Position numbers and translations under genes: made by a program. A stretch of DNA of 64,000 nt from Buchnera aphidicola (Aphis craccivora) (GTDB lineage Bacteria; Pseudomonadota; Gammaproteobacteria; Enterobacterales; Enterobacteriaceae): contig NZ_CP034897.1 in NCBI RefSeq assembly GCF_005082145.1, forward strand, positions 186,001 to 250,000, given 5' to 3'. Shown piece after piece: positions 38,153 through 47,884 of this stretch. How positions within the stretch are numbered: position 1 is the first letter of the stretch; each line of letters starts with the position of its first letter. The notes below the pieces were generated by a model. It did no database searches and had not been told where the DNA came from. It saw nothing but the letters and a program-made list of their open reading frames with translations.

Positions 38153-39319
38153 GTGCATACTGAAGTTAAAATGCCTGATATTGGTTTAGATGAAGTAGAA
38201 GTAATAGAGATATTAGTGAAATTGAATGAAGAAGTAAAAATAGAACAAGGCTTGATAACTGTTGAAGGTGAAAAATCTTCTATGGAAATACCTTCTCCTA
38301 TATCTGGTGTAGTAAAAAAAATTAATGTAAAAATTGGAGATAAAGTATCTACTAATACTATTATTATGATTTTTACAACTGATGTCGTTAGCTTTGATAA
38401 TCGCAAAAAAGAAAATACTGATATTCCCAAAAAAGTTAGTGAACTAAACGTTGATATTAAAAAAAATATAGTACATGCAACACCATCAGTACGAAGATTA
38501 GCGCGTGATTTAAATATTAATTTAAATAATATTATAGGTTCTGGTCGAAAAAATCGTATTTTAAAAGATGATATTGAGTTATATACGAAAAATACTGTTA
38601 ATAATTTAAATGAATTAAAAATAGAAAAAGTTAAAATAAATGTTTTACAAAAAACTGTCGGTAATAATTTATATAACAATTGGATAAATATACCTCATGT
38701 TACACAGTTTGATGAGGTAAATATTACTACATTAGAAGATTTTCGTAAAAAATATAATAATGAAGAACATAAAAAAAATATTAATTACACCAATGTTACT
38801 ATATTAATTTTTATTATAAAAGCAGTATCACATGCATTATTAAAGTTTCCAATTTTTAATAGCTCTTTATCTTTAGATAAAAAAACAATTATTTTTAAAA
38901 AATACATAAATATTGGTGTTGCTGTAGATGTTAAAAATGGTTTGCTTGTCCCAGTTTTAAAGAATGTTAATAAAAAAAGTATTACGAGTTTATCATCTGA
39001 ATTAATATTACTTTCTAATAAAGCACATAATAATAAATTAAATAAGTTAGATATGAAAGATAGTTGTTTTACAATCTCAAATTTAGGGGGTATTGGAGGG
39101 TCTTGGTTTACACCAATTATTAATTCTCCAGAAGTTGCAATTCTTGGAGTTTCAAAAGCAGTTATCAAACCAATATGGAATGGTGTAGAATTTGCTCCAT
39201 CTTTAATATTACCGTTGTCTTTATCTTATGATCATCGTGTTATTAATGGAGCTGATGCTGCTCGTTTTATTTCTTTTCTTAATAAGCTATTATCTGATAT
39301 AAGACTTTTAATGATGTAA
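38153..39319 (+). CDS. aceF: Dihydrolipoyl acetyltransferase E2, single lipoyl domain
   Basis: Core of the pyruvate dehydrogenase complex. The start is GTG at 38153 with GAGGTG 7 nt upstream. The protein has 388 residues against 630 in E. coli. It has one lipoyl domain (1-78, lipoyl-Lys K41 in VEGEKSSMEIPSP) instead of three, the peripheral-subunit-binding domain about 103-140 (ATPSVRRLARDLNINLN), and the catalytic domain from about 165, with the active-site His and Asp in SYDHRVINGADAARF. The single-domain form is a reduction rather than a truncation, since both ends are intact. Confidence 0.96.
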   Translation: MHTEVKMPDIGLDEVEVIEILVKLNEEVKIEQGLITVEGEKSSMEIPSPISGVVKKINVKIGDKVSTNTIIMIFTTDVVSFDNRKKENTDIPKKVSELNVDIKKNIVHATPSVRRLARDLNINLNNIIGSGRKNRILKDDIELYTKNTVNNLNELKIEKVKINVLQKTVGNNLYNNWINIPHVTQFDEVNITTLEDFRKKYNNEEHKKNINYTNVTILIFIIKAVSHALLKFPIFNSSLSLDKKTIIFKKYINIGVAVDVKNGLLVPVLKNVNKKSITSLSSELILLSNKAHNNKLNKLDMKDSCFTISNLGGIGGSWFTPIINSPEVAILGVSKAVIKPIWNGVEFAPSLILPLSLSYDHRVINGADAARFISFLNKLLSDIRLLMM

Positions 39320-39372
39320 TTTTGTATTTAGATAAAATATTTTTATTAATTTAATTATTAAAGAGGGTTAAC

Positions 39373-40797
39373 ATGCATCAAAATATTCAAGCAGAAGTAG
39401 TTGTTTTAGGATCTGGACCTGCTGGTTATTCTGCAGCTTTTCGATGTGCTGATTTAGGTTTGGATACAATTTTAATAGAGCGTTATAAAAAATTAGGTGG
39501 TGTTTGCTTGAATGTAGGATGTATTCCTTCAAAATCTTTATTGCATATAGCAAAAGTAATAAAAGATGCTGATGAATTATCTCAAGCAGGTGTTTTTTTT
39601 GGAAAACCTTCTATTGATATTAAAAAAATTCAAGATTGGAAAAATCATATCATTAGTAAATTAACAGACGGTTTATATAATATTAGTAATAAAAGAAATA
39701 TAAGATTTATTCAAGGTAAAGCTCATTTTGAAAGTGATGCTAATATTATTGTAGAAAATAATCATAGCAAATTTAATATTTCTTTTCAAAATGCTATTAT
39801 TGCTACTGGTTCAAATCCAATTAAAATACCTTCTTTTCCAGTTGAAGATAATAGAATTTGGGATTCTACAGATGCTTTGTCGTTAAAAAATATTCCTAAT
39901 CGTTTTTTAATTGTAGGAGGAGGAATTATTGGTTTAGAAATGGCAACAATATATAGTGCATTAGGATCAACTGTAGATATTGTAGATCGTTTTAATGTAT
40001 TTCTCCCTTTAATTGATCAAGATGTTTCTGAAATGTATATTAAATCAATTAATAAAAGATTTAATATATTTTTAAACACTCATATTAAAAATGTAAAACC
40101 AAAAGAAAATGGTTTAATTGTTTCCATGGAAGGTGATCATATACATGATACTATCTGTTATAATAATATATTAGTTGCAATAGGACGAATTCCTAATATT
40201 AAACATTTAGGATTAGATAAAATTGGTATAAAATTAAATGATACCGGGTTTATTAATGTAGATAATCAATTAAGAACTAATATATCAAATATTTATGCAA
40301 TTGGTGATGTTACAGGTTTTCCTATGTTAGCTCATAAAGCTATTCATGAGTCACATATTGCTGCTGAAGTAATTTCTGGTAAAAATCATTATTTTGAGCC
40401 AAAAGTAATTCCTTCCGTTGCTTATACCGACCCTGAAATTGCTTGGGTAGGTTTGAATGAAAAAGATGCTATAAAGTCTGGAATTGATTATGAAGTTGCC
40501 ATTTTTCCTTGGCAAGCTTCTGGAAGAGCGAATGCTTCAAATTGTACAATAGGAATGACAAAATTAATTTTTAACAAACAAAACAATCAAATTATTGGAG
40601 GCTCTATAGTAGGTCAAAATGCTGGGGAATTAATTAATGAAATTACACTCGCAATTGAAATGGGATGTGATACAGAAGATTTATCTCTTACTATTCACGC
40701 TCATCCTACTTTAAGTGAATCAATTTGTTTAGCATCACAAATTTTTCAAGGAACAGTAACAGATTTATTAAATTCAAAAAAAAATGTTATTGGATAA
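39373..40797 (+). CDS. lpdA: Dihydrolipoyl dehydrogenase E3
   Basis: Flavoprotein that reoxidises dihydrolipoamide on AceF (and on other lipoyl proteins). The protein has 474 residues, as in E. coli. FAD motif VLGSGPAGYSAAFRCA; redox disulfide GGVCLNVGCIPSKSLL; NAD motif FLIVGGGIIGLEMATIY; active-site base in IHAHPTLSESI. A ribosome-binding site AGAGGG precedes the ATG. Last gene of the operon; its stop codon is the first triplet of a 46-bp inverted repeat. Confidence 0.97.
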   Translation: MHQNIQAEVVVLGSGPAGYSAAFRCADLGLDTILIERYKKLGGVCLNVGCIPSKSLLHIAKVIKDADELSQAGVFFGKPSIDIKKIQDWKNHIISKLTDGLYNISNKRNIRFIQGKAHFESDANIIVENNHSKFNISFQNAIIATGSNPIKIPSFPVEDNRIWDSTDALSLKNIPNRFLIVGGGIIGLEMATIYSALGSTVDIVDRFNVFLPLIDQDVSEMYIKSINKRFNIFLNTHIKNVKPKENGLIVSMEGDHIHDTICYNNILVAIGRIPNIKHLGLDKIGIKLNDTGFINVDNQLRTNISNIYAIGDVTGFPMLAHKAIHESHIAAEVISGKNHYFEPKVIPSVAYTDPEIAWVGLNEKDAIKSGIDYEVAIFPWQASGRANASNCTIGMTKLIFNKQNNQIIGGSIVGQNAGELINEITLAIEMGCDTEDLSLTIHAHPTLSESICLASQIFQGTVTDLLNSKKNVIG

Positions 40798-40889
40798 CAT
40801 TTAATATAATTCTTTTAGAACAAGAAAAGATTATAGAAATGTAATTTCTATAATCTTTTCTTGTTCTAAAAGAATTATATTAAATGTTA
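40795..40889. terminator. Perfect 46-bp inverted repeat between lpdA and speD
   Basis: Left arm 40795-40840 and right arm 40844-40889 are exact reverse complements over all 46 positions, with only GTA between. The left arm begins with the lpdA stop codon; the right arm ends 35 bp before the end of speD. The location between convergent genes suits a bidirectional terminator and protector of 3' ends, but the length and perfection go well beyond what termination needs. Every other hairpin here is 9-17 bp. Confidence 0.85.
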
Positions 40890-40923
40890 CTTTTTAAATG
40901 TACATATAAAAATTATATTAATT

Positions 40924-41730
40924 TTATATTGATTCTATCATTGGAATATTTCTACCATGATATATTTCTCTCATTTCTTTCCATAATAAATTAATAATAT
41001 AAGAACGTTCCTTTTGTGATAAATCATTGACACTAGTATTAAATAAATAATTTTGTAAATGAAACTCTTTTAATAACATTCGAGTATGAAAAATGTTTTC
41101 TTGATATACATTTACATCAACCATTTCATACATAGATTTAATATTATTAGACATAAAGTTTTGAATAGAGTTAATTTTATGATCAATAAAATGTTTTACT
41201 CCATCAATGTCTCTAGTAAAACCTCTTACACGATATTCAATTGTTACAATATCCGATTCTAATTGATTTATAAGATAATTTAGCGCATTAAGTGGAGATA
41301 TTATCCCACAAGTTGAAACTTCAATATCTGCTCGAAAAGTACAAATTCCGCTTTGGGGGTGACTTTCTGGATATGTATGAACACAAATGTGACTTTTATC
41401 TAGATGAGCTAAAACAGAAGATGAAGTAATATTGTTACTTTTTTTTTCAATATTTACTGTATCTAAAGTTATCGGTTCCTCACATACTAATATAGTTACA
41501 CTAGCGCCTTGTGGATCATAATCTTGATGAAGTATATTTAGCACATTAGCACCAATAATTGAACATGTTTTTTTTAATATTTTTGTCAATCGAATAGCAT
41601 TATATTGTTCATCAATGTACGCAATATAGCTATTTCTTGAATTATTAGTATTTGCATAACAAATATCATAGATACAAAAACTTAGGCTTTTAGTTAAGTT
41701 ATTAAAGCCATATAATTTTAGTTTTTGCAA
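40924..41730 (-). CDS. speD: S-adenosylmethionine decarboxylase proenzyme
   Basis: Makes the aminopropyl donor for spermidine. Made as a proenzyme of 268 residues that cleaves itself at Lys-Ser in [18 protein letters not shown] to leave a pyruvoyl group on the alpha chain. The alpha part ([27 protein letters not shown]-type segment [14 protein letters not shown] written here as [28 protein letters not shown]) is nearly identical to E. coli. It lies 27 bp downstream of speE; in E. coli the same pair is also adjacent. Confidence 0.96.
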   Translation of the reverse strand: MQKLKLYGFNNLTKSLSFCIYDICYANTNNSRNSYIAYIDEQYNAIRLTKILKKTCSIIGANVLNILHQDYDPQGASVTILVCEEPITLDTVNIEKKSNNITSSSVLAHLDKSHICVHTYPESHPQSGICTFRADIEVSTCGIISPLNALNYLINQLESDIVTIEYRVRGFTRDIDGVKHFIDHKINSIQNFMSNNIKSMYEMVDVNVYQENIFHTRMLLKEFHLQNYLFNTSVNDLSQKERSYIINLLWKEMREIYHGRNIPMIESI

Positions 41731-41757
41731 TTTAATTACTCTCCTATGAAAGTATTT

Positions 41758-42618
41758 CTAACTTTCATCTAACGTATTAATTATATATTGAGGCAAAGAA
41801 AAACTGCTTATATGTATTTGAGGACTGTAGTAGTTAAAAATTAGTTTTGTTTTTTTTATACGAGATTTTAACTGTTCGAGATTGTTCAAGCGTAATTCTA
41901 TATTATCTGATCCCCATGCGAACATCATTGTTCCTCCATAATAAGTAGGAATTGCTGCTTGATAAAAACTGGTATCATAAAAATATTTTTTTAAATTTTT
42001 ATAAGTTGAAATAATCTCATTTTTTTGAAAAAAAGAAACTCCGTTTTGTGCTACAAAAATCCCATTTTTTTTAAGACTTTTTTTACAGTTAAAATAAAAA
42101 TCTGAAAGAAACAGACTTTTTCCAGGTCCAACTGGGTCTGTAGAATCAGATACAATTAAATCAAATTTTTTATTTGTTTTTTTAACAAAATCTAATCCAT
42201 TGTCAATAATTAATTCTAAACGAGGATCTTCATATGCATTATTATTATGTTTTGGAAAATATTTTTTACATAAATTAATAATGCTAATATCAATTTCTAC
42301 CATCGTAATATTATTAATGTTGTTATGTCTAGATATTTCCCTTAATATACCTCCATCACCTCCACCTATTATTAATACATCTTTTATTGATCCATGAGCA
42401 AATATAGGTACATGACTTAACATTTCATGATATATAAATTCATCTTTTTCTGTGGTTTGAACTATATTATCTATAGTCATTATTTTACCCATAATTGAAT
42501 TATTAAATATTTTAATATCATGGTATTTGTTTTTTTCTTGATATAACATTTTATCAATTAAAAAATATTGCCCAAGATGACAATGAAGCTCTTCATGCCA
42601 TATTTTTTTATTAATCAT
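41758..42618 (-). CDS. speE: Spermidine synthase
   Basis: Transfers the aminopropyl group of decarboxylated AdoMet to putrescine. The protein has 286 residues. Motifs: QTTEKDEFIYHEMLSHVP, VLIIGGGDGGILREISRH (nucleotide-binding), and the catalytic Asp in DLIVSDSTDPVGPGKSLF. It forms an operon with speD. The by-product methylthioadenosine is cleaved by Mtn, encoded just upstream in the same orientation. The putrescine source (speA/B/C) is not in this window. Confidence 0.97.
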   Translation of the reverse strand: MINKKIWHEELHCHLGQYFLIDKMLYQEKNKYHDIKIFNNSIMGKIMTIDNIVQTTEKDEFIYHEMLSHVPIFAHGSIKDVLIIGGGDGGILREISRHNNINNITMVEIDISIINLCKKYFPKHNNNAYEDPRLELIIDNGLDFVKKTNKKFDLIVSDSTDPVGPGKSLFLSDFYFNCKKSLKKNGIFVAQNGVSFFQKNEIISTYKNLKKYFYDTSFYQAAIPTYYGGTMMFAWGSDNIELRLNNLEQLKSRIKKTKLIFNYYSPQIHISSFSLPQYIINTLDES

Positions 42619-42826
42619 GGTATTTGTGTTACCCTTAAATATATCAACAATAAATTATTTAGTGATTGATTGTAAGTGCAGTGAAATAATAGAGTTTATT
42701 TTTAGATTTTTTAAAGAAGGATGATGATTTTTATAAAATGTTTTTTAATAGTTTATAATTAATTAGTATTTAAAAAATATTTTAATTTATTAAAGATTAT
42801 CAAAAATATTAAGATAATGCTATTAT

Positions 42827-43543
42827 TTATTCAATAGATTTGTAAAATTTTGTATTTTCTAGTACTAGTTTAACGAAATTAGCAGATTGTGATGATGCAA
42901 TTGATATATTTTTTTTAAAATTTAATGTAGCTTGTTTATCAGATAGATCAGATATTGACTTTATTACAATTAATGGAATATGAAATTGGTAACAGACCTG
43001 AGCAATTGCTGTAGATTCCATTTCCACTCCAATTGCAGAAGAAAATTGAAATTTTAATTTATTAATAAAATCCTCGCCTCTAACAAATGAATCTCCAGTG
43101 AGAAGAAGTCCTGTATTAAATTTATATTTAAATTTTATCGCAGTTTCTATAAGAATATGATGTAAATTTTTATTGATTGTAAATTTTTTTGGATGTTGAG
43201 GTATTTGACCTCTAGCATATCCAAAATTTATTAAATTTACATCATAGTAACATAACTGATTAGGAATAATAATATCTCCTATTTTTAGTTTTGAGTTTAA
43301 ACTTCCTGCTGAACCGCTGTTAATAATAACATTAGGTTTAAATAAACTTACAAGAAGCATAGATGCGATACTGCTTGAAACTTTTCCAATACCTGATTTT
43401 ATCAAAAAAATATTATTTTTTTTAAATTTTCCTATATAAACCTGAAATCGTCCAATATTTTTTATTTGTTTATAATTTATAATTTTTTTAAATATCTTAA
43501 TTTCTTGATTTATAGCGCCAATAATTCCAATATTTATGCTCAT
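42827..43543 (-). CDS. mtn: 5'-methylthioadenosine/S-adenosylhomocysteine nucleosidase
   Basis: Cleaves methylthioadenosine (from spermidine synthesis) and S-adenosylhomocysteine (from methylation) to adenine plus the ribose moiety. The protein has 238 residues. E. coli Glu12 corresponds to E14 in IGAINQEIKIF; Glu174 lies in VEMESTAIAQV and the catalytic Asp197 in IKSISDLSD. Also LLKSGIGK written as IKSGIGKVSSSIA and INSGSAGSL. erpA follows 20 bp downstream; speE lies 208 bp downstream of that pair's partner on the same strand. Confidence 0.95.
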   Translation of the reverse strand: MSINIGIIGAINQEIKIFKKIINYKQIKNIGRFQVYIGKFKKNNIFLIKSGIGKVSSSIASMLLVSLFKPNVIINSGSAGSLNSKLKIGDIIIPNQLCYYDVNLINFGYARGQIPQHPKKFTINKNLHHILIETAIKFKYKFNTGLLLTGDSFVRGEDFINKLKFQFSSAIGVEMESTAIAQVCYQFHIPLIVIKSISDLSDKQATLNFKKNISIASSQSANFVKLVLENTKFYKSIE

Positions 43544-43563
43544 ATTAATTAATTTTAGTTATT

Positions 43564-43908
43564 TTAAATATTAAATGATGAACCACATCCGCATGTATTT
43601 TTTGCATTTGGGTTATTTACTATAAATTTAGATCCTTCTAAATTTTCTATATAATCTATTTCCCCGCCTTTTAAGTATTGCAAGCTAATAGGATCAATAA
43701 TTAGAAAAATATTTTCCTGGTTAATTATCATATCGTCTTCATTTATATTTTCATCAAAAGTAAATTGATATTGAAATCCACTGCATCCACCACCAATGAT
43801 ATATATTCTTAATTTAAGATTTTTATTTTTTTTAATTAAAATAAAATTTTTTATTTTTTTAATAGCAGTTTGTGTTAACTTAACATAGTTATTAATAATA
43901 TTTTTCAT
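43564..43908 (-). CDS. erpA: Iron-sulfur cluster insertion protein ErpA
   Basis: A-type carrier that delivers iron-sulfur clusters to targets such as IspG/IspH. The protein has 114 residues, exactly the E. coli length. The three cluster cysteines are in [11 protein letters not shown] and in CGCGSSFNI at the C-terminus. It stands 21 bp upstream of mtn, probably co-transcribed. GrxD (14843) may work in the same delivery route, though that is inferred from the family. Confidence 0.96.
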   Translation of the reverse strand: MKNIINNYVKLTQTAIKKIKNFILIKKNKNLKLRIYIIGGGCSGFQYQFTFDENINEDDMIINQENIFLIIDPISLQYLKGGEIDYIENLEGSKFIVNNPNAKNTCGCGSSFNI

Positions 43909-44010
43909 TTTAAATATATTCTCAAAATATTTAGATATTATTCAAAACAAGATATTTTATTCTATCATAGAATAAATAATTTAAAAATTAGCAGTAATTA
44001 ATTAGTTCCT

Positions 44011-44039
44011 TGCGCCGATAGGTATTTTTTATTGGCGCA
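44011..44039. terminator. G+C-rich hairpin downstream of ftsZ
   Basis: Ten-bp stem TGCGCCGATA/TATTGGCGCA (one G-U pair) with a 9-nt loop between ftsZ and erpA. It is by far the most G+C-rich non-coding spot nearby. No T-run follows on the minus strand, so it may be a 3'-end stabiliser or pause site rather than a simple terminator. lpxC would lie here in E. coli. Confidence 0.5.
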
Positions 44040-44135
44040 GGTTGTAATGATATAAAATGAATATAAATTAATAAGAATATAAAATTAATAAGATTGAATT
44101 ATATCTTATAGTGAAAATTTTTAATTTAAAAAAAA

Positions 44136-45290
44136 TTAATCAGATCTTTTTCGAAGAAATGCGGGAATATCTAAATATTCTGGCTCTTTACGTTTTGCAT
44201 TTTCTGTTTCTTTAATTTCATTTTTTATATTTTTTTTATCTAAATTTGTAGATGACATGTTTAAATATTGATAACGATAATCTATTAATTTTTCTTTAGA
44301 AGCTTTGTTTTTAATTTGATTAATATCTGAATATTTTTCCATACCAATTCCAGTTGCTACTACTGTTACTCGGAGCGTATCATTCATGTCAGGGTCTAAA
44401 GACGTTCCTATTACTACTGTTGCATTATCTGAAGCGAAAGATCTAATAGTATTTCCTACAGTTTCAAATTCATCTAATTTTAGATCAAAACCAGCAGTAA
44501 TATTAACCAAAACACCACGAGCTCCTGATAAATCTATATCTTCTAATAAGGGGCTAGATATTGCTATTTCTGCTGCTTCTTCGGCACGGTTTTCTCCAGA
44601 AGATATTCCTGTACCCATCATTGCATATCCCATTTCCATCATAACAGTTCGAACATCAGCAAAATCCACGTTCATAAGACCAGGTCTTGTAATTAGTTCT
44701 GCAATACCTTGTACAGCTCCTTTTAGTACATTATTTGCAGCGCCAAAAGCATCTAATAAAGAAATACCCCGACTAAGTACTTTGAGTAATTTATCGTTTG
44801 GTATTGTAATTAAAGAATCTACATATTTTGATAACTCAATAACACCTTGATCGGCTACAATCATTCTTTTTTTACCTTCAAAATTGAAGGGCTTAGTTAC
44901 TACAGCTACAGTCAAAATACCTAATTCTTTTGCTATCTCTGCTACTACCGGTGCAGCTCCTGTTCCAGTTCCTCCTCCCATACCAGCAGCTATAAATACC
45001 ATATCAGAACCATCTAATGCTGATTTTAATAATTCTTTATCTTCTTCTGCTGAATTTCGTCCAATTTCTGGATTTGCTCCAGCTCCCAGCCCTTTAGTGA
45101 TATTGTTTCCTATTTGAATAGTCTGACCTACTTCTATTTTTCTTAAAGCTTGGGCGTCAGTATTAATGGCAAAAAATTCAACACCCTCAATACGTTCTCT
45201 AACCATATATTCCACTGCATTACCACCACCTCCACCAACACCAACTACTTTAATTATCGCATTATTACTTAATTCTACAGGTTCAAACAT
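44136..45290 (-). CDS. ftsZ: Cell division GTPase FtsZ
   Basis: Tubulin homologue that forms the division ring. The protein has 384 residues (E. coli 383). Polypeptide-binding glycine loop [14 protein letters not shown]; tubulin signature [14 protein letters not shown]7 loop with [11 protein letters not shown]. After a linker of about 45 residues, the C-terminal peptide [13 protein letters not shown] for FtsA/ZipA binding is preserved. Buchnera keeps FtsA as the membrane tether (next gene upstream). Confidence 0.97.
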   Translation of the reverse strand: MFEPVELSNNAIIKVVGVGGGGGNAVEYMVRERIEGVEFFAINTDAQALRKIEVGQTIQIGNNITKGLGAGANPEIGRNSAEEDKELLKSALDGSDMVFIAAGMGGGTGTGAAPVVAEIAKELGILTVAVVTKPFNFEGKKRMIVADQGVIELSKYVDSLITIPNDKLLKVLSRGISLLDAFGAANNVLKGAVQGIAELITRPGLMNVDFADVRTVMMEMGYAMMGTGISSGENRAEEAAEIAISSPLLEDIDLSGARGVLVNITAGFDLKLDEFETVGNTIRSFASDNATVVIGTSLDPDMNDTLRVTVVATGIGMEKYSDINQIKNKASKEKLIDYRYQYLNMSSTNLDKKNIKNEIKETENAKRKEPEYLDIPAFLRKRSD

Positions 45291-45339
45291 AATTTAATTC
45301 CATTATCTATCTTAAATTTTAGAGATGTTTAAAATTGAT

Positions 45340-46596
45340 TTAAAACTCTTTTTTAAACCAGTTATTAATTTGTTTAAACCATCTTTCAATAAAAGAACTT
45401 TCTTTTTTGATATTTTTAGATTGTAAGTAAAATTCTTTTCCATAGTGTAATAATCCGACTACGGTTGAATAATGTGGTTCACTTATATTTTCTATTAGTC
45501 CTGAAATATTTATAGGTTTAGCAATTCGAACTTTATTTTGAAAAATTTTTTCTGCATATTTATTTAATAATGCAATAGTTGAAGCACCTCCTGTCAATAC
45601 TATACCACTTGATAATTGATATTTCCTGCCTTCTTTATAAAGTTGATTTTGTATATGAATAATTCTATTGTTAATTAAAGTTAACAGTTCATTATATCTT
45701 GATTCGATTACTTCTGAAATCGTATCTGGTTGTATGTTTTTAAGCAAATTTTGGTATTTTTCAAACGATTTACTATCAATCGATGATTCTATAGGACTTT
45801 TTAATGAATAATTGTAATTTGTTTTTATAATTTCTGAATCAGCATAAGAAGTACTAAATGCATAGGAAATATCTTTAGTTACAATATTTCCTGCATATGG
45901 AATAACTTGACTATCCTGTATAAATCCATCGATATATGTGGTAAAATCTATTGTTCCTCCTCCTATATCAATCATACATACACCTAGTTTACATTCTTCT
46001 TCGGTTAATACAGCTTTACTAGATGCAAGACCTGAAAAAATCACTTGATCAACTTTTATATTGCATGTTTCTACTGCTTTAATGATGTTTTTAGCTATAT
46101 TTTGATAACAAGTGATCAAATGAACTCGTACTTGCATTCTTGTTCCAGATAAACCTATTGGATTTTTTATTCCAGACTGTTGATCAATTGAATATTCTTG
46201 TGGGATAACATGCAATATATGATGTTCATTAGGAATTTTAACTGATTTTGCAGTATGTATTACATTTTCTATATCTTCTTTTGTAACTTCATCCTCAGAA
46301 ATAGGTACTATTCCAATTTCATTTTGACAATTAATATATTTACTAGATAAAGATAAATATACAGAAGTAATGTTACAATTAGCCATAATTTCAGCTTGAT
46401 AAATAGATTCTTGTATACATGAGACAACTGCATCTAAATTATCAATTCTACCTTTATCTATGCCTTTTGATTTACATATTCCAATTCCAATTATTTTTAT
46501 TGTGCTATCTATTAAAATTTCACCTACTAAAGTAACTACTTTAGTAGTCCCTACCTCTAGTCCTACTACCAATTTTTTATTTGTTGATATAATCAT
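45340..46596 (-). CDS. ftsA: Cell division protein FtsA
   Basis: Actin-like ATPase that tethers FtsZ to the membrane. The protein has 418 residues (E. coli 420). N-terminal phosphate motif KLVVGLEVGTTKVV; MIDIGGGTIDFTTY; adenosine motif IVLTGGASTIALLNKYA; C-terminal amphipathic membrane-targeting helix WFKQINNWFKKEF, close to E. coli. ftsZ follows 49 bp downstream. ftsQ, its usual upstream neighbour, is absent and a probable promoter stands in the gap. Confidence 0.97.
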   Translation of the reverse strand: MIISTNKKLVVGLEVGTTKVVTLVGEILIDSTIKIIGIGICKSKGIDKGRIDNLDAVVSCIQESIYQAEIMANCNITSVYLSLSSKYINCQNEIGIVPISEDEVTKEDIENVIHTAKSVKIPNEHHILHVIPQEYSIDQQSGIKNPIGLSGTRMQVRVHLITCYQNIAKNIIKAVETCNIKVDQVIFSGLASSKAVLTEEECKLGVCMIDIGGGTIDFTTYIDGFIQDSQVIPYAGNIVTKDISYAFSTSYADSEIIKTNYNYSLKSPIESSIDSKSFEKYQNLLKNIQPDTISEVIESRYNELLTLINNRIIHIQNQLYKEGRKYQLSSGIVLTGGASTIALLNKYAEKIFQNKVRIAKPINISGLIENISEPHYSTVVGLLHYGKEFYLQSKNIKKESSFIERWFKQINNWFKKEF

Positions 46597-46951
46597 TATT
46601 TCTTAGCCTGTACTATATTTTAAATTATTGCTTTCATTGTAAATCAGGATTTATGATATTTTATGTTATAGTTGTTTGACATCAACAATATTTTTAAAAT
46701 TGTTTATTTAGACAGAAATAAGTTTTTAAAAATTTAATTTTTTTAAAAATTTTTTATATAATATTTCATGATCTTTCTTAAAAAAATAAATTTATTAAAA
46801 TATAGAAATATTATTAAATAATATTTTTATTTTTCATAAGTAATAAAATGTGTTTATTTTTAATAAATTTATTTAGTAATAATAAAAGTTTGATTTTAAA
46901 ATACTTTAGCATTTATAATATATTTTAAATTATAATATGAATAATTTTTTA
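46597..46951. other. 355-bp non-coding gap at the ftsQ position
   Basis: Between ddlB and ftsA, where enterobacteria carry ftsQ. I find no FtsQ-like reading frame on the minus strand in any frame, only short AT-rich fragments and a small palindrome near 46810-46830. A candidate ftsA promoter is at 46658-46685. It is best read as the eroded remains of ftsQ. Confidence 0.6.
46658..46685 (-). promoter_or_regulatory. Possible promoter of ftsA-ftsZ
   Basis: On the minus strand: TTGATG (46685-46680), a 16-bp spacer and TAAAAT (46663-46658), about 62 bp before the ftsA start. Four or five of six bases match each sigma70 box. It lies in the gap left by ftsQ. Confidence 0.35.
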
Positions 46952-47884
46952 TTAAATAGTTGGTGTAATAGTTGTGTTTAAAATTTTCAATACTAACTCA
47001 TCAAATGATATACCTATGGCATTTGCAGATATTGGAAGTAAACTACGATTTGTCATACCAGGAATAGTATTTATTTCTAATAACCAAAATTTATTATTAT
47101 TATCTAATATTAGATCAATTCTAGCGCATCCATTACATCCTAATATACTCCAAGCTTTTTTTGCTATTTTTTTTAATTCTTTTTCTTGCTCTAAATTTAA
47201 TCCACTTGGACATACATATTTAGTAGAAGATAATTGATATTTTGCAGCATAATCATAAAAATGATTTTTTGTGATAATTTTAATAGCAGGTAATATTTTT
47301 TTATCAAGAATTGAAACTGTATATTCTGTGCCTTTTATAAATTTTTCTACTAGAATAGTATCGCTATAATTAAATGTTATTTCAATCGCATTTTTTAGCT
47401 GATCTTTTGAGTTAACTAATTTTATTCCTATGCTGGAGCCTTGATTGTTTGGTTTTACTACAAGAGGATATTTTAATGTACAAAAATTTTTTGTTGATAA
47501 AAAATTAAAATTTTTTAACATATCTGCTTTTTTAATATATATATCAGGCAATACCGGAAGACCAGATGATTTCCATAATAGTTTAGTTTTTTTCTTATCA
47601 AAAGCAATAGAAGATGTCATGATTCCGCTACCAGTATAAGGAATATTTAAATATTCTAGTATACCTTGAATACTCCCATCTTCACCTCCTTTCCCATGAA
47701 GAGCAATATATGCAGTATTAAAATTTTGTTTTCTTAATTGCATAATAGGAAAATCACGTGTATCAAACGGATGTGCATTAATACCAGATCGAATCAAGCT
47801 TTTTAAAACTGCATATCCTGATGCTATTGATATTTTTCTTTCTGTAGAATTACCACCAAATAAAACTGCTACTTTTTTTTTCAT
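46952..47884 (-). CDS. ddlB: D-alanine--D-alanine ligase B
   Basis: ATP-grasp enzyme making D-Ala-D-Ala for MurF. The protein has 310 residues (E. coli 306). [17 protein letters not shown] contains the N-terminal catalytic Glu; [20 protein letters not shown] and [19 protein letters not shown]; and the metal site [17 protein letters not shown]. Its start overlaps the murC stop by 4 bp (ATGA type), so translation is coupled. Confidence 0.97.
   Translation of the reverse strand: MKKKVAVLFGGNSTERKISIASGYAVLKSLIRSGINAHPFDTRDFPIMQLRKQNFNTAYIALHGKGGEDGSIQGILEYLNIPYTGSGIMTSSIAFDKKKTKLLWKSSGLPVLPDIYIKKADMLKNFNFLSTKNFCTLKYPLVVKPNNQGSSIGIKLVNSKDQLKNAIEITFNYSDTILVEKFIKGTEYTVSILDKKILPAIKIITKNHFYDYAAKYQLSSTKYVCPSGLNLEQEKELKKIAKKAWSILGCNGCARIDLILDNNNKFWLLEINTIPGMTNRSLLPISANAIGISFDELVLKILNTTITPTI

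Noticed and set aside
38131-38679. 182-residue frame antisense to aceF
   Set aside because: It overlaps a strongly conserved gene, has Ser/Ile/Phe-rich composition typical of reversed Buchnera coding sequence and no recognisable domain.
44386-44850. 154-residue frame antisense to ftsZ (and a 77-residue one beside it)
   Set aside because: Mirror of the well-conserved ftsZ; composition rich in Ser/Pro/Ile is a by-product of the opposite strand.
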